Counted from the first letter of the stretch, positions 1 to 10,244 are shown. The stretch is 64,000 bases of DNA from Acidobacteriota bacterium (GCA_019639255.1 JAHBSF010000016.1:21317-85316); one strand, 5' to 3'. Notes: generated by a model from the sequence alone, not told the origin. Made by a program: numbers and translations.

Positions 1-1026
1 GTAATCTTCAGGCAGGCGCTCGGAAATTACCTGATGCAGGCCATAGCGTTTGCCGGAGTGCTGGCAATCGGCGGATGGCTGGTAATCAACCGTCAGTTGA
101 CTTTGGGGCAGGTGGTTGCGGCGGAAATTGTGGTCGTGGGCGTGCTCGACGGGCTGGAGAAACTCATTCGAATGCTCGAACAGGGCTACGATTTGCTTAC
201 GAGCCTCGACAAGGTAGGGCATCTTACCGATCTTCCGCTCGAGCGCGAGGGCGGGCGCGAGGCGCGGCGCGGTCAGGGCGGCGCGAGAGTTCACTGCAAG
301 CGGCTGTATTTTTCCTATCCCTCGGGAGCGGAGGTTCTGAACGGCATCGATCTGGATCTGAAACCGGGCGAGAGCCTGAGTCTTGTGGGAGAGAGCGGGG
401 CGGGGAAATCTACGCTGGCAGCAGTCGTATGCGGGCTTCACGAACCCGATCACGGAATCGTGCAGATCAACGGGATGGACGTGCGCGATTTGCGGCTCGA
501 CAGTCTGCGGCGAATAGTAGGTATGGTGAGCGATACGAACGAAATTTTTGCCGGAACTGTTGAAGAAAACATACTGCTCGGGCGCGAATACATTTCGCAC
601 GAAGACCTGGAGTGGGCGCTTGATTTGACGGGGCTTGGGGACGAACTTGCGCGGCTGCCGCGCGGATTGCAGACGCAGCTTGTCACCGAGGGGCGCAATC
701 TTTCGCGCGGACAGATTCAGCGTCTGCTGATTGCGCGCGCAATAATCGGGCGTCCGCAACTGCTGATCATCGACGAGGGATTCACCGGCATAGATGAATG
801 CGACAAGCTGCAACTGCTCGATGCGCTTTACGACGCGCAGCGCGGCTGGACGATCATCGACATATCGCACGATCCCGAGGTTGTAGCCAGATCGCAGCGC
901 GTTGCGGTGCTTTCGCACGGCAACGTGGTTCAGGAAGGCCGGGCGGCGGATCTGGCTCGCGTGCGCGACGGTGAATTTGCGCGCCTGTTTCCGAGCATGA
1001 TTCGCAATCTTCTGGAGGCGGAATAA
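1..1026 (+). CDS. Type I secretion-type ABC transporter, C-terminal part (5' truncated by window)
   Basis: This is the ATPase half of an exporter that would drive type I secretion with the adaptor and channel encoded just downstream. The reading frame is open from base 1, so the N-terminal membrane (and possible peptidase) part lies outside the window. What is seen is the last membrane helices (about residues 12-45), then a complete nucleotide-binding domain: Walker [10 protein letters not shown], signature [10 protein letters not shown], Walker B LLIIDEG and a switch His in ISHDPE. The stop is 3 bp before the hlyD-like gene, which indicates one operon. Whether it carries a C39 peptidase domain cannot be judged here. 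Confidence 0.9.
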   Translation, partial: VIFRQALGNYLMQAIAFAGVLAIGGWLVINRQLTLGQVVAAEIVVVGVLDGLEKLIRMLEQGYDLLTSLDKVGHLTDLPLEREGGREARRGQGGARVHCKRLYFSYPSGAEVLNGIDLDLKPGESLSLVGESGAGKSTLAAVVCGLHEPDHGIVQINGMDVRDLRLDSLRRIVGMVSDTNEIFAGTVEENILLGREYISHEDLEWALDLTGLGDELARLPRGLQTQLVTEGRNLSRGQIQRLLIARAIIGRPQLLIIDEGFTGIDECDKLQLLDALYDAQRGWTIIDISHDPEVVARSQRVAVLSHGNVVQEGRAADLARVRDGEFARLFPSMIRNLLEAE

Positions 1027-1029
1027 ACC

Positions 1030-2439
1030 ATGGCGGCGCGTCCGAAGGAGACCATCGACGAGATTTCCGACGCCGCACTCAAGCCCGTACTGCCGGCGCC
1101 GCGTATACGTTCGCTCGATTTGATGCGGACGCCGCATCCGGTGCGCACGCTCGCCTGGATGCTCGTGTTGATACTTCTAGTGTTCGTACTTTCGCTCGCG
1201 TTCGTTCCCTGGCAGCAGTCGGTGACGGGCGTGGGGCGCGTCATAGTTTTTTCTCCCATGGACCGGCCGCAGAACGTAGAGGCGCAGATCCCGGGCCGTC
1301 TCCTTTCCTGGCGCGTAGTCGAGGGGCAGGAGGTCAAGGCGGGAGAGACGATCGTAGAGTTGTCGGACATAGATTCGAAGTTTCTGGACGGGGATCAGTA
1401 TTCGCGTCTTCAGTCGCAGCGGCAGTATCAGGAATCGAGCCGCAGCGAAGCCGAGGCGCGCGAGGCGGCCATACTCGGGCAGCTTGCGGATCTCGAAGGC
1501 TCGCGCAACGTAGCGATTCCGGCCGCCGAACAGCGCGTGCGTCAGGCCGAGGACCGCATACGCCTTGCGGAACAGAACGTCGAGCAGGCGCGGCAGAACG
1601 TGACTACTGCGGATCTGAACCTGAAGCGGTTGCGCGAACTGTTCGGCAAGGGATTGCGTTCGCAGCGGGATCTGGAGCTCGGCGAACTCGACATCGTGAG
1701 CGCGCGCACGCGACTCGAAAGCATGCTGGCGGCGCTCGAAGTTGCGAAACGCGATCTGGACGTTGCGCGTCTGGATCTGACAAAAGTAGTAAACGACACT
1801 TCGGCTCAGCTCAATGCCCTGCGCGCCGCTCGCGCTTCGGTGCGCGAAACCATCGCGAAGGTCAACAGCGATCTCCTGAAACTCGACGTAGACATTCAGA
1901 ACGTGCGGTTGCGCACGGATCAGCGGATCGTGCGCGCGCCGCGCGACGGCAAAGTAGTGCGCGTGCTCAAGGTCGGACCCGGCGAAACCGTGAAGGCGGG
2001 CGATGTGCTTGCCGTGCTTGCGCCCGAAACCCGGGATCAGGCCGTTGAATTGCTGCTTTCGGGCTACGATGCGCCGCTGGTTTCGGTCGGCCGTCAGGTG
2101 CGGCTGAATTTTGCGGGCTGGCCCGCGTTGCAGTTTGTCGGGTGGCCGTCGATCGCCGTGGGTACGTTCGCCGGGCGCGTAAAGGTGATGGATGCGGTGG
2201 ATGACGGGCAGAGCCGGTTCCGCATAATCGTCGAACCGGATCACGAAGAGATTCGCGCGGGACGCGAGGACGCGTGGCCGCCGCTCGATCAGTTGAGGCC
2301 GGGGGCCGAGGTCAACGGCTGGGTCATGCTCGATACGGTGTCGCTCGGCTGGGAGTTGTGGCGGCAATTCAACGCCTTCCCGCCGACGGTCGAACGCGGA
2401 GGAGGTAATGAGAAGGATGGAGCCAGGAGAGGGAAGTAA
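1030..2439 (+). CDS. HlyD-family periplasmic adaptor (membrane fusion protein)
   Basis: The 469-residue protein has the layout of a type I secretion adaptor. A cytoplasmic N-terminus is followed by one membrane helix (about residues 38-62), a first lipoyl half (about 85-115), a long Arg/Glu/Ala/Gln-rich coiled-coil hairpin (about 125-290), and the second lipoyl half with beta-barrel ([19 protein letters not shown] near 305). Such proteins bridge the inner-membrane ABC transporter and the outer-membrane channel. It starts 3 bp after the ABC gene and overlaps the TolC-like gene by 32 bp, so the three genes are probably co-transcribed. Its cargo is not evident nearby. Confidence 0.9.
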   Translation: MAARPKETIDEISDAALKPVLPAPRIRSLDLMRTPHPVRTLAWMLVLILLVFVLSLAFVPWQQSVTGVGRVIVFSPMDRPQNVEAQIPGRLLSWRVVEGQEVKAGETIVELSDIDSKFLDGDQYSRLQSQRQYQESSRSEAEAREAAILGQLADLEGSRNVAIPAAEQRVRQAEDRIRLAEQNVEQARQNVTTADLNLKRLRELFGKGLRSQRDLELGELDIVSARTRLESMLAALEVAKRDLDVARLDLTKVVNDTSAQLNALRAARASVRETIAKVNSDLLKLDVDIQNVRLRTDQRIVRAPRDGKVVRVLKVGPGETVKAGDVLAVLAPETRDQAVELLLSGYDAPLVSVGRQVRLNFAGWPALQFVGWPSIAVGTFAGRVKVMDAVDDGQSRFRIIVEPDHEEIRAGREDAWPPLDQLRPGAEVNGWVMLDTVSLGWELWRQFNAFPPTVERGGGNEKDGARRGK

Positions 2440-3907
2440 GGCAAGAGCGTGGGTGCACACGGCGCGGCTGTGCATCATCGCTCTGATCGTTGCACACATT
2501 GTTGCGCCGATTGTCGCAGTAGCAGAACCGCAGAGCGGGCGCCGCCCCGATGCACCGCAACCGCAGCAGCAACAATTACCCGTGCTTGTACTTGATGAAC
2601 TGCTGGCGCAGGTCGAAGCCTGGCATCCGAAGCTGCGCGGCGCGGATGTCAACCGGCGCGCAGCCTCGGCAAAACGCCTGGAAAAGCAGGGCGCCTTCGA
2701 TCCCGTGCTTTCGTTCGGCGGCGGCTTTCTGCAATACAACTCTACGAGCGCGCCCGGTAAACTGAGTTCGACGACGGTGAGCGAATTTTCCGCCGACTGG
2801 CTGACGCGTTCGGGGATGAAGTTTTCCGCCGGCACGCGTCTGAATCGCGGGAATGTAAAATCGCCGCTTTCCTTTACGGGCAGTACGGGGGAATACTTCG
2901 CCGAAATCAGGATTCCGTTCCTGCGCGGCGCGCGAATAAACGAAAAACTTGCAGCCGAACGTCAGGCGCTGCTGGGCGAACCGCTCGCGGATACGGAATA
3001 TTCGGAAACGCGGCTCGATCTGCTGCTGAAAGCCTCGAACGCTTATTGGGATTGGGTTGCGGCCGGAAGAGCACTCGGCGTAGCGCGCGATCTGCTCGAT
3101 CTGGCGAAGTTTCGAGCCGAAGCCGTAGCCGAACGTGCAAGGGCCGGAGATCTGCCGCAAATCGATACGGTCGAAGCCGATCTGGAAGTGCAGCGCCGTC
3201 AGGGAATGCTCGTCAAGGCGGATCGCGATTTGCAGAAAGCCGCCTTCAAGCTTTCGCTGTTTATGTGGACGCCTGTGGGATTGCCCGCGCCCATTCCGCA
3301 GCCCGGAAACGCCCCGGCGTCGACGCCTCCGCCCGTGCTTTTCACCGATGACAGGGCCGTTGCGGGGCAGCGGCTTGCGCTCGAACGCCGGCCCGAAGTG
3401 CGCGCCATCGGCATAGAACAGCAGATAACGGATGTGGATCTGGATCTTGCGCGCAACCAGCGGTTGCCCGGCATCGATCTGACTTTCGGCCCCGGAAGGG
3501 ATACGGGAGAAAACAGCATCGGGTATACGCTCAAAGCCGGGTTGACCTTCACTCTCCCGCTGCGGCAGCGCACAGCCGACGGCCGCATAGCTGCAGCATC
3601 TCTGAAATTGCAGAAGCTCGAACTCGATCTTGCAAACGAGCGCCTGCGCATACTCACCGAAGTCAACGATGCAGTCTCGGCGATAAATACTACATACGAG
3701 CGATTCCGCGCCGCCGAAGAAGAAGTGCGGCTTGCGCGCCTGCTGGAAGAGGGCGAGCGCACGCGTTTTGCGCTCGGCGACAGCACCCTTTTTCTGGTCA
3801 ATCAGCGCGAACGCGCTACGGCCGAAGCCCGCGTAAAACTCATCGAAATCCAGGCCGAATACGAACAGGCGGTTGCGGCATTCCGGGCCGCAACGGTGCA
3901 GTTCTGA
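2408..3907 (+). CDS. TolC-family outer-membrane channel protein
   Basis: This 499-residue protein has an N-terminal hydrophobic export signal (about residues 15-38, ending near AVAEP) and two repeated helical and beta halves rich in Ala, Glu, Arg and Leu, as in OEP/TolC proteins (for example [18 protein letters not shown] in half one and [20 protein letters not shown] in half two). It would form the outer-membrane duct for the preceding ABC/HlyD pair. Two close starts exist (2408 and 2417). The longer start overlaps hlyD by 32 bp; an in-frame ATG further down would cut the signal. A family A palindrome follows directly and may end the transcript. Confidence 0.88.
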   Translation: MRRMEPGEGSKARAWVHTARLCIIALIVAHIVAPIVAVAEPQSGRRPDAPQPQQQQLPVLVLDELLAQVEAWHPKLRGADVNRRAASAKRLEKQGAFDPVLSFGGGFLQYNSTSAPGKLSSTTVSEFSADWLTRSGMKFSAGTRLNRGNVKSPLSFTGSTGEYFAEIRIPFLRGARINEKLAAERQALLGEPLADTEYSETRLDLLLKASNAYWDWVAAGRALGVARDLLDLAKFRAEAVAERARAGDLPQIDTVEADLEVQRRQGMLVKADRDLQKAAFKLSLFMWTPVGLPAPIPQPGNAPASTPPPVLFTDDRAVAGQRLALERRPEVRAIGIEQQITDVDLDLARNQRLPGIDLTFGPGRDTGENSIGYTLKAGLTFTLPLRQRTADGRIAAASLKLQKLELDLANERLRILTEVNDAVSAINTTYERFRAAEEEVRLARLLEEGERTRFALGDSTLFLVNQRERATAEARVKLIEIQAEYEQAVAAFRAATVQF

Positions 3908-3909
3908 AG

Positions 3910-4006
3910 AGAGATAACGGAACAGACGAAATAAGACGAAACAGACGGAAAGATTTGTCTGTTTTTTTCGTCTGTTTCGTCTTATTTCGTCTGTTCCGTT
4001 ATCTCT
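3910..4006. repeat. Family A palindromic repeat, convergent gene boundary
   Basis: The arms are 39 nt (3910-3948 and 3968-4006) with one mismatch. The left arm starts AGAGATAACGGAACAGACG and is purine-rich. The repeat sits between the stop of the TolC-like gene and the stop of aguA, whose last codons lie in the right arm. It probably forms a hairpin in RNA from either strand. Confidence 0.9.
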
Positions 4007-5072
4007 CTTTTCCCCGCGGTTGCTGTTGTGTTGCGCAGTGGATCGCGCCGAGTCCCCATACCATTTCGGTGCAGTCGATTCCGATTGTGCGCCGATCGGG
4101 GAACAGTTCCTGCAATATCGCGATTGCGCGCGCATCGTTTTCGCAGCGGTACGTAGGCGCAAGCACGGCGCGGTTGGCTATGTAAAAATTGGCGTAGCTG
4201 GCCGGGAGTCTCTGACCGTCGAAATAGACCGGCGCGGGCATCGGCACAGTGATGATCCTCAAGGGTTCGCCGTCCTGATCCTTCATCGACTGCAAACGTT
4301 CGAGGTTGTCGCGCAGCGGCGGGTAGTTTTCGTCGCCGGGATCTTCTTCCACGGCCGTCACGACGGTGTCGTGCGAAACAAACCGCGTCAGATCGTCTAT
4401 GTGTCCGTCGGTGTCGTCGCCGACTATGCCGTCGCCCAGCCACAGTATGCAGTCCACGCCGAGGTAAGCGCGCAGGTACTGTTCGATCTGATTTTTATCC
4501 AGATGCGGGTTGCGGTTCGGATTGAGCAGGCACGATTCGGTTGTTAATAGCGCGCCGCGCCCGTTTACATCGATCGAGCCGCCTTCGAGCACGATTCCCG
4601 GCTGATACAACTGCTCGCCCGATTCTTCGGCGATGCGCTGCGGGATTGCATCGTCGAGGTCATACGGCGGGTATTTGTTCCCCCACGCGTTATAGCCCCA
4701 GTCGATGATTGCGCGTTTGCGTTCGCCGTCGCGGTCCCTCACGACGTAAATGGGGCCGTGGTCGCGCACCCAGGCGTCGTTTGTAGGGTTGAGATGAAAC
4801 CGCACGGCGTCGAGATTTACGCCGCCCTTTTTGAGTTGTTCGCGCACGCGCGCGGCGAAATCTTCGTCCGCTACATTGATGCGCACGAGTTCGGATTCGG
4901 CCAGATGCCCGGCGATTTCCGTGAAAATTTCCGGCACTCTGTCGAATGCGCCCGGCCAGCTTTCTTCCTTGTGCGGCCACGACAGCCACGTAGCCTCGTG
5001 CGGCTCCCATTCGGCCGGCATGCGATAACCCAGGGCGCGCGGCGTCGGGCGTACATTGTTGGGATCAGTCAT
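3999..5072 (-). CDS. aguA: Agmatine deiminase
   Basis: This enzyme hydrolyses agmatine to N-carbamoylputrescine and ammonia, the first step of the arginine-decarboxylase route to putrescine. The 357-residue protein shows the family's N-terminal MPAEWEPHEATWLSWPH, the central WVRDHGP and DGHIDD segments, and the C-terminal catalytic Cys in AIHCATQQQ. The usual GGGNIHC context reads GLGAIHC here, a mild departure. The ATG at 5072 is preferred over an upstream in-frame start at 5105 because it aligns with family starts and leaves only an 8-bp overlap with aguB, whose product acts next. The final residues are encoded in the flanking palindrome. Confidence 0.93.
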   Translation of the reverse strand: MTDPNNVRPTPRALGYRMPAEWEPHEATWLSWPHKEESWPGAFDRVPEIFTEIAGHLAESELVRINVADEDFAARVREQLKKGGVNLDAVRFHLNPTNDAWVRDHGPIYVVRDRDGERKRAIIDWGYNAWGNKYPPYDLDDAIPQRIAEESGEQLYQPGIVLEGGSIDVNGRGALLTTESCLLNPNRNPHLDKNQIEQYLRAYLGVDCILWLGDGIVGDDTDGHIDDLTRFVSHDTVVTAVEEDPGDENYPPLRDNLERLQSMKDQDGEPLRIITVPMPAPVYFDGQRLPASYANFYIANRAVLAPTYRCENDARAIAILQELFPDRRTIGIDCTEMVWGLGAIHCATQQQPRGKER

Positions 5073-5952
5073 TGAATCTCTTTGTGATTTCGTGGTAGGC
5101 GTCAATGCGCCGGTCGCGCAGAAACGGCCAGTGCGTGCGCTGCACGTCGATCTTTCCGTAATCGATTTCGGCGATGAGTATCTGTTCGTCTTCGAGGCTG
5201 CCTCTGACCAGGATCTTTCCCGCGGGATTGCAAATGAAGCTCTGCCCCCAGAACTGGATTCCTCCCGTGGGTTCCCCTTCGTGGCCCACGCGGTTGGCTG
5301 CGGCGACGTATACGCCGTTGGCTATGGCGTGCGAACGCTGAATGGTTTCCCACGACGAATGCTGCGCCTCGCCGTATTCCTGGCGTTCGGCCGGATGCCA
5401 GCCTATCGCGGTCGGATAAAAAAGAATCTGCGCCCCGGCCAGCGCCGTCAACCGCGCGCCCTCCGGATACCACTGATCCCAGCAGATCAGTACGCCGATG
5501 CGGCCGAAGCGCGTATCGAATGCGCGAAAGCCGAGATCTCCGGGCGTGAAGTAAAACTTCTCGTAAAAGAGCGGATCGTCCGGTATGTGCATCTTGCGGT
5601 AGCGTCCGAGCATCGAGCCGTCGGCGTCGAACACAACCGCAGTGTTGTGATAAAGACCCGGCGCGCGCCGCTCAAACAGCGATGCGATGACGACTACGCC
5701 GCGCCGCCGCGCAATATCCGAAATCGCCTCCGTAGTCGGTCCGGGAATTTCTTCTGCGAGCGCGAAGTTCGAGTGATCCTCGGACTGGCAGAAGTACTGC
5801 GAGCGGAAAAGCTCCTGCGTAGAGATGATCTGCGCGCCGCGCTGCGCGGCCTCGTCTATGCGCGCGAGCGCTTTTTCTGTATTCGCCGCCGTATCTGCGC
5901 TGCAACTCATCTGTATCAGCGCGATAGCGGCCTTGTCGGGTTGTTTGCTCAT
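5065..5952 (-). CDS. aguB: N-carbamoylputrescine amidase
   Basis: This nitrilase-superfamily enzyme converts N-carbamoylputrescine to putrescine, CO2 and ammonia, completing the pathway begun by AguA. Characteristic pieces are AQIISTQELFRSQYFCQ (catalytic Glu), the Lys-containing YRKMHIPDDP and the Cys nucleophile in GVLICWDQWYPEGAR. It has 295 residues from ATG 5952 (MSKQPDKAAIALIQ), a typical length. An upstream in-frame start at 5985 would add 11 residues encoded by repeat-like sequence and is not favoured. It overlaps aguA by 8 bp, so the two are translationally linked. Confidence 0.94.
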   Translation of the reverse strand: MSKQPDKAAIALIQMSCSADTAANTEKALARIDEAAQRGAQIISTQELFRSQYFCQSEDHSNFALAEEIPGPTTEAISDIARRRGVVVIASLFERRAPGLYHNTAVVFDADGSMLGRYRKMHIPDDPLFYEKFYFTPGDLGFRAFDTRFGRIGVLICWDQWYPEGARLTALAGAQILFYPTAIGWHPAERQEYGEAQHSSWETIQRSHAIANGVYVAAANRVGHEGEPTGGIQFWGQSFICNPAGKILVRGSLEDEQILIAEIDYGKIDVQRTHWPFLRDRRIDAYHEITKRFND

Positions 5953-5977
5953 GGCGGGGATTATACGCGATCGAACA

Positions 5978-6023
5978 CAGAACACGGAACGCGCGGATTA
6001 TTCCGTGCATTCCGTGTTTGCTC
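5978..6023. repeat. Family B short palindrome, aguB / AlkZ-related boundary
   Basis: Imperfect inverted repeat with a left arm near AGAACACGGAACGCGCGGA and a right arm near TCCGTGCATTCCGTG. It supplies the last six residues (NTECTE) and the stop codon of the AlkZ-related gene on the minus strand. Confidence 0.7.
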
Positions 6024-6837
6024 TGAGCCGTTCGGCGAGATCCGCGAGGTGATAAACTCCGCGCTCTGGGGATACGGCGAAACCCTCTTGAACCAGCGCG
6101 CGGTTGGCGAGTCCCGCTTCCTTGCGGTCCATTCCCGTCACGCGCGCCATTTCGCCGGGCAGGGTCATCCCTGCGCCCGTCAGAAACGCCCGCGCGATTT
6201 CCCTGCGGGCCGTCTCGCGATCGACTTTTTCGGCCAGTTGTTCGGGAAAACGCGCTTCGGCGAGCGTCCAGATATAAGTGAATTTCGGCGCGTAAACCAC
6301 CTCGTCCGGCACGACGATCATCGCCGCCTGAAGTTCATCTATTGCGCGCGTGAACTGTTTTCTGTCGGTTATTCCGGAATCCGTGCGAAGATCGGCGGTC
6401 GCCATTTCCCATTCCCTGCGCAGCACGCCGAGTACGGCCTGCGCAGGCGCGCTCAGGCGACGTTTCTCTTCTCTTTTCGCAACGCCCCATATCGCATTGA
6501 AGAAGGGAATCAGGCGCGGTGCGACGAAAGTAGATTTGCCGCGCGCCAGCTTGCCGTAATAAACGCGTCCGCGTCTGACGACTTCGTCTTTCAGAATCCA
6601 GGTATGCGAGCTTTCCGGATCTTTTTGAACGTTGTGCGGAACCTGGGCGTCGCGCCGCCCGCATACGGCGAGATACAGCGACGGTCCCGGTTGTCGCCTG
6701 TCGGTAAGAAGCGCAGCAAATCCGGCGCGCAGCACGAAGCGTTCGGCTTCTTCGACGGTCTCTACGCGCTGCGCGGGCTCGCGCTGCCAGGCGTAATCGC
6801 GGTAGCTTTCAATCTCGGGCGGAAGCTCGTTGGCCAT
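5998..6837 (-). CDS. AlkZ-related winged-helix protein
   Basis: The 279-residue protein resembles proteins named AlkZ-related or crosslink-repair-glycosylase-like. They have winged-helix modules but lack a clear assignment of glycosylase activity. Visible features are an N-terminal [11 protein letters not shown] segment, a central [20 protein letters not shown] and two helix-turn-helix-like stretches near residues 130-165 and 225-260. No catalytic motif can be named with confidence. The last residues come from the flanking palindrome, so the ancestral stop was probably slightly upstream. It is divergent from the CoA-binding gene (20 bp between starts) and follows aguBA on the same strand. Confidence 0.6.
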   Translation of the reverse strand: MANELPPEIESYRDYAWQREPAQRVETVEEAERFVLRAGFAALLTDRRQPGPSLYLAVCGRRDAQVPHNVQKDPESSHTWILKDEVVRRGRVYYGKLARGKSTFVAPRLIPFFNAIWGVAKREEKRRLSAPAQAVLGVLRREWEMATADLRTDSGITDRKQFTRAIDELQAAMIVVPDEVVYAPKFTYIWTLAEARFPEQLAEKVDRETARREIARAFLTGAGMTLPGEMARVTGMDRKEAGLANRALVQEGFAVSPERGVYHLADLAERLRANTECTE

Positions 6838-6857
6838 GGCGTGTTAAAATCCGCGGT

Positions 6858-7295
6858 ATGAATTGGAAAGAAAATCTGATCGACGATGCCGAGGGGTTGA
6901 GAAAACTGATCGCCGATACACGGCGCATCGCCGTACTCGGCATACGCAGCGAACGCTACGCCGACCGCCCGGCGCATTTCGTTCCCGCTTATTTGGCGCG
7001 CGCCGGCTACGAGATCATCCCGATTCCCGTATACGAACCCGAAGTAAAAGAAATCCTCGGCCGCCCGGTTTACCGGAATCTTTCAGATATTCCGGGCGCA
7101 ATCGACATGGTGGATGTATTTCGGCGTTCGGATCAACTCGCCGGACACCTCGATGAACTGCTGCGGGTGCGCCCGAAATCGGTATGGCTTCAATCCGGCA
7201 TTTATGACGAAGCGTTTGCCGGGATGCTTGCGCGCGCCGGAATCAAGGTAGTGCAGGATCGCTGTCTTATGGTCGATCATCGCCGCCTGGTATGA
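6858..7295 (+). CDS. CoA-binding domain protein (YccU-like)
   Basis: This 145-residue single-domain Rossmann protein belongs to the CoA_binding_2 family. It shows an early beta strand RRIAVLGIRSERYADRPAH, the IIPIPVYEPEVKEILGRPVY segment and the C-terminal WLQSGIYDEAF and CLMVDHRR blocks typical of YccU proteins. The family binds CoA or a related nucleotide and its physiological role is not settled. It is transcribed away from the AlkZ-related gene and ends directly at a palindrome. Confidence 0.88.
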   Translation: MNWKENLIDDAEGLRKLIADTRRIAVLGIRSERYADRPAHFVPAYLARAGYEIIPIPVYEPEVKEILGRPVYRNLSDIPGAIDMVDVFRRSDQLAGHLDELLRVRPKSVWLQSGIYDEAFAGMLARAGIKVVQDRCLMVDHRRLV

Positions 7296-7297
7296 GA

Positions 7298-7386
7298 AGA
7301 GATAACGGAACAAACGAAAATAAACTGAACAAACGGAACTGTTTTTTTCAGTTTGTTTCGTTCCATTTCGTTTGTTCCGTTATCTT
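7298..7386. repeat. Family A palindromic repeat, convergent gene boundary
   Basis: The left arm begins AAGATAACGGAACAAACG and the right arm ends GTTTGTTCCGTTATCTT. The element fills the 95-bp gap between the stops of the CoA-binding and DUF1080 genes. Mid-arm positions are more diverged than the arm tips. Confidence 0.85.
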
Positions 7387-7390
7387 TTTC

Positions 7391-8134
7391 CTAAAGCTCC
7401 CGGATCCATATATTGCGGAAGCGCACCGGATCGCCGTGATCCTGCAGCCTCAGCGGCGCCTTGCCGTGTTTCGTATACGTCGGCTGCACGGGTTCGTGCG
7501 TCGTAGCGCCCATAATCTCCGAGTGATCCTGCACGAGCACTCCGTTGTGCAGCACGGTTACCGTAGCCTTTTTGAGCACCTTGCCCGATTCGTCAAAATG
7601 CGGCGCGCGAAAAATTATGTCGTAGGTCTGCCACTCGCCCGGCGCGCGCGCGGCGTTCACAAGCGGCGGGTACTGTTTATAAACGGATGCCGCCTGCCCG
7701 TGGAAATAGGTTTTGTTGTTGAATGAATCCAGGACCTGCACTTCGTAGCGCCCCTGGAGGAATACGCCGCTGTTGCCGCGCCCCTGCCCCTCGCCTTTCA
7801 CTTCCGAGGGAGTCGCCCATTCGATGTGCAATTGAACGTCGCCGAATTCCTGTTTGGTCTGAATGTCGCCGGCGCCGCGCATTACTTCCATCGCGCCGTC
7901 CTTGAGCGCCCACTTCGCCGCTGCGCCGTCGCGCACGCTCTTCCACGCCGACAGGTCCTTGCCGTCAAAGAGCACGATTGCATCCGAGGGCCGCCCGCCC
8001 GCAGGGCCGGGATTGACGATTCTGGGTTCGATCGTTGGTTCCGGCACCTGCAACGCAGCGCGATAGGCGAGCGCGAGGCTCGACCATGCAACGATCAATA
8101 CTGCGGCGATAAAAATGGGTTTGATTCTCGACAT
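7391..8134 (-). CDS. DUF1080 (3-keto-disaccharide hydrolase-like) secreted protein
   Basis: The 247-residue protein has a signal peptide (about residues 1-23) followed by one DUF1080 domain of concanavalin-like fold: [16 protein letters not shown], the [10 protein letters not shown] strand, [19 protein letters not shown] and the terminal [18 protein letters not shown]. Members hydrolyse or bind oxidised sugars, and several are linked to 3-keto-glycoside turnover. It lies 53 bp downstream of the Dabb gene and near a GMC oxidoreductase, all on the minus strand. That is consistent with periplasmic sugar oxidation and hydrolysis, but co-function is inferred from position only. Confidence 0.9.
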   Translation of the reverse strand: MSRIKPIFIAAVLIVAWSSLALAYRAALQVPEPTIEPRIVNPGPAGGRPSDAIVLFDGKDLSAWKSVRDGAAAKWALKDGAMEVMRGAGDIQTKQEFGDVQLHIEWATPSEVKGEGQGRGNSGVFLQGRYEVQVLDSFNNKTYFHGQAASVYKQYPPLVNAARAPGEWQTYDIIFRAPHFDESGKVLKKATVTVLHNGVLVQDHSEIMGATTHEPVQPTYTKHGKAPLRLQDHGDPVRFRNIWIREL

Positions 8135-8148
8135 AACTCGCTCCGACT

Positions 8149-8216
8149 TTTTCGTCTTTCCGTGTTCGTCTTTCCGTGAATTCGCTGTTATTCAGCGTGT
8201 TCTGCGGTTTCTGCAG
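8149..8216. repeat. Half of a family B repeat (pyrimidine arm only)
   Basis: The stretch carries TTTCCGTG-type units (CGTCTTTCCGTGTTCG and CTTTCCGTGAATTCG) without a matching purine arm. It overlaps the 3' end of the Dabb gene and supplies its last codons (AETAEHAE). Confidence 0.5.
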
Positions 8217-8511
8217 TAATCGCGTCGTAGATCTGCACCTTGGTCCAGAGTGCGGCGCATTCGTCGCGGAACCGGTCGTGGACGGCGTCCGCCTGATAAA
8301 AATCGTGCCCCGCTTCATCATCGAATACGACGATGAGCGCGCAAGAATACGACCGGTCGATAATGGGCCGATCTGTAGCAGCGGGCGCACCGACCCATCC
8401 ATGGCGCACGCTTGAAATCGTTAGCAGCGACCTGACGCCGGAATTGAATTTTTCCCGCTCTGCGTCAGTAATTTCGGGTTTCAGCCAGAAATAGACCGAA
8501 TGTATGAACAT
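8188..8511 (-). CDS. Dabb (stress-responsive A/B barrel) domain protein
   Basis: The 107-residue protein starts [13 protein letters not shown], the classic opening of the dimeric alpha/beta-barrel family. It continues with a His-containing RHGWVGAPA and the [13 protein letters not shown] segment. Such small cytosolic proteins have varied and often unknown roles. The C-terminal tail AETAEHAE is encoded by repeat-like sequence and is probably a recent extension. It is separated by 21 bp from the GMC oxidoreductase gene upstream and by 53 bp from DUF1080 downstream. Confidence 0.88.
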   Translation of the reverse strand: MFIHSVYFWLKPEITDAEREKFNSGVRSLLTISSVRHGWVGAPAATDRPIIDRSYSCALIVVFDDEAGHDFYQADAVHDRFRDECAALWTKVQIYDAITAETAEHAE

Positions 8512-8532
8512 CCTTGCCGATTCTCCTTCTCC

Positions 8533-10122
8533 TTATAGTTCACGGCGCTTGAGGCGTCCGATGATGTGATCCGCCGTGCGCGCGGCAAGCGCCATGATCG
8601 TCAGCGTCGGATTTTTCTCCGAGCCTGAGGGGAATACGCTGCCGTCGACCACGAAAAGATTGGCAATGTCGTGGGTCTGGCACCATTTGTTGAGTACGGA
8701 ACGCCGCGGATCGTCGCCCATGATGGCGCCGCCGAGTTGATGATCCGGCCCTGCGGGCGCCTGCGGCTCCGAAATCAGTCTTATACCCGAAGCTGCAAAA
8801 ATTTCTTTGGTCTGTTCTATCGAATGGCGAAACATCTTCCATTCGTTTTCGCCGGGAACAAGATGCTGTCGCACCTGCGGCAATCCGTAAGCGTCCTTGC
8901 GTTCGGGATCGAGTTCCAGGTAACTCTGCTCGTTCGGCAGCATCTCCAGATTCGGGCGGAAAATGAGTATGCCGGGATTGTTCCGGCGAGCCTCGCGTTT
9001 CAGGTCGGGGCCGAAACCCGTAAGCTGTTTGACCCACCAGGCGTTTGCGCGGCGTCCCTGATAGTCGTACTGCACGGCGAAGCTGCGGGCATAGTCGCGT
9101 TTGCGCGCGTGCATCCACGACGGAATGTAACCGTGGTCGAGCGCGCCTTCGTCGTTTACGGGTTCGCTTCCGCGCAGGCTTTCGATCACGCCCGTGTGAA
9201 AAGCCAGAAGATGAGGAATCCAGTCGCGGCCGAGCCGCCCGCTCGAGTTGGCCAGCCCCGTCGGATACCGCTTCGACTTCGACATCAGCAGCAATCCTAC
9301 CGACTGCACGCAGGCGCAAGCGACGACTACCGAGCGCGCGTGCACCATCTCTTCCACGCGCGTCAATCGGTCGATCGTTACTACGCCCGTGACGCGGTTT
9401 TCGTCGTTAACCACAACTTCGCGCGCTATGCGATTGGGCAGCAGCGTCAGTTTTTTGTTCGCAGCCTGCGAGCGCAGGTGCACATCGAAGGTGTTGAACT
9501 TCGCCGCTGCGTCGCAGCCCGCCATGCAGTTGCCGCAGTAATGACACGCCGCCCGGCCCGGACGGTTGCGGTTCAATGTCAGCGTCGCCTTGCGTACGTG
9601 AACTACCGGAATGCCGAGTTTCGCCGCACCCCTGCGCACGACGTGGTCTACGCATTTGAGCGGCATCGGCGGCAGGAAGCGGCCGTCGGGGAGGTCTTCG
9701 AGATGATCCGGATTGCCGCAGACGCCGACTTCTTCTTCTATTTTGTCGTAGTAGGGCGCGAGGTCCTTGTATTCGATCGGCCAGTCGTAGCCCGCACTTT
9801 CGCGCGTGTAGCCCTTGAAATCGCGTTCCGCGAGGCGCAGAGCGACGGCGTTCCACAACAGGCTTTTGCCGCCGAGTCCGCGCGTGCGTTCGCCGCCTAC
9901 AGTGGTTCCGTCGATGAAGTGCGGTACGCGGCGGTTGCCGTATTCATAGGGCATGCCGTGCGTGTTGAACTGCGATGTGTCGTGCTTCGGGCCGCCCTCG
10001 ACGAGGGCTACTCGCGCGCCCTGCCGCGCAAGCCACGCGGCCATCACTCCGCCCGATGCGCCCGCGCCCACGACGCAGACGTCGAATATTTCGGCCCGGT
10101 TTTTTTGAATCGTGAAACTCAT
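8533..10122 (-). CDS. GMC-family FAD oxidoreductase
   Basis: This flavoprotein of the glucose-methanol-choline family probably oxidises a sugar or alcohol. From ATG 10122 it has 529 residues. It opens with the dinucleotide fold VVGAGASGGVMAAWLARQG and a ribose-binding LVEGG, then has a Cys-rich HYCGNCMAGC segment near residue 195, common in gluconate/fructose-dehydrogenase-like members. The C-terminal His/Asn active-site region is HQLGGAIMGDDP with DGSVFPSGSEKNPTLT. The frame stays open another 540 bp upstream but that extension has no family similarity and is rejected. There is no obvious export signal, and no gamma subunit or cytochrome gene lies beside it. Confidence 0.92.
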   Translation of the reverse strand: MSFTIQKNRAEIFDVCVVGAGASGGVMAAWLARQGARVALVEGGPKHDTSQFNTHGMPYEYGNRRVPHFIDGTTVGGERTRGLGGKSLLWNAVALRLAERDFKGYTRESAGYDWPIEYKDLAPYYDKIEEEVGVCGNPDHLEDLPDGRFLPPMPLKCVDHVVRRGAAKLGIPVVHVRKATLTLNRNRPGRAACHYCGNCMAGCDAAAKFNTFDVHLRSQAANKKLTLLPNRIAREVVVNDENRVTGVVTIDRLTRVEEMVHARSVVVACACVQSVGLLLMSKSKRYPTGLANSSGRLGRDWIPHLLAFHTGVIESLRGSEPVNDEGALDHGYIPSWMHARKRDYARSFAVQYDYQGRRANAWWVKQLTGFGPDLKREARRNNPGILIFRPNLEMLPNEQSYLELDPERKDAYGLPQVRQHLVPGENEWKMFRHSIEQTKEIFAASGIRLISEPQAPAGPDHQLGGAIMGDDPRRSVLNKWCQTHDIANLFVVDGSVFPSGSEKNPTLTIMALAARTADHIIGRLKRREL

Positions 10123-10244
10123 GAATCCTGATTCCCAGCCTGATTTCCGCCTCTGCGCAGAATTTGCCGCCGATGTTGACTGCGGGGTATTATACCGATC
10201 TTGCAGCAAGTATGGATCATGTATCCGCCCGACTTCAGGTTTCG

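Noticed and set aside
2576..4162. A long open frame on the minus strand opposite the TolC-like gene
   Set aside because: It is the antisense of a clear gene in a GC-rich region and has no family motif. Similar antisense frames opposite the adaptor (1177-2835), aguBA (5056-6861), DUF1501 (14369-15775), PSD1 (15772-17352), TPR-CHAT (24794-27349), the BNR protein (34588-36438) and penicillin acylase (57454-59754) were dismissed for the same reason.
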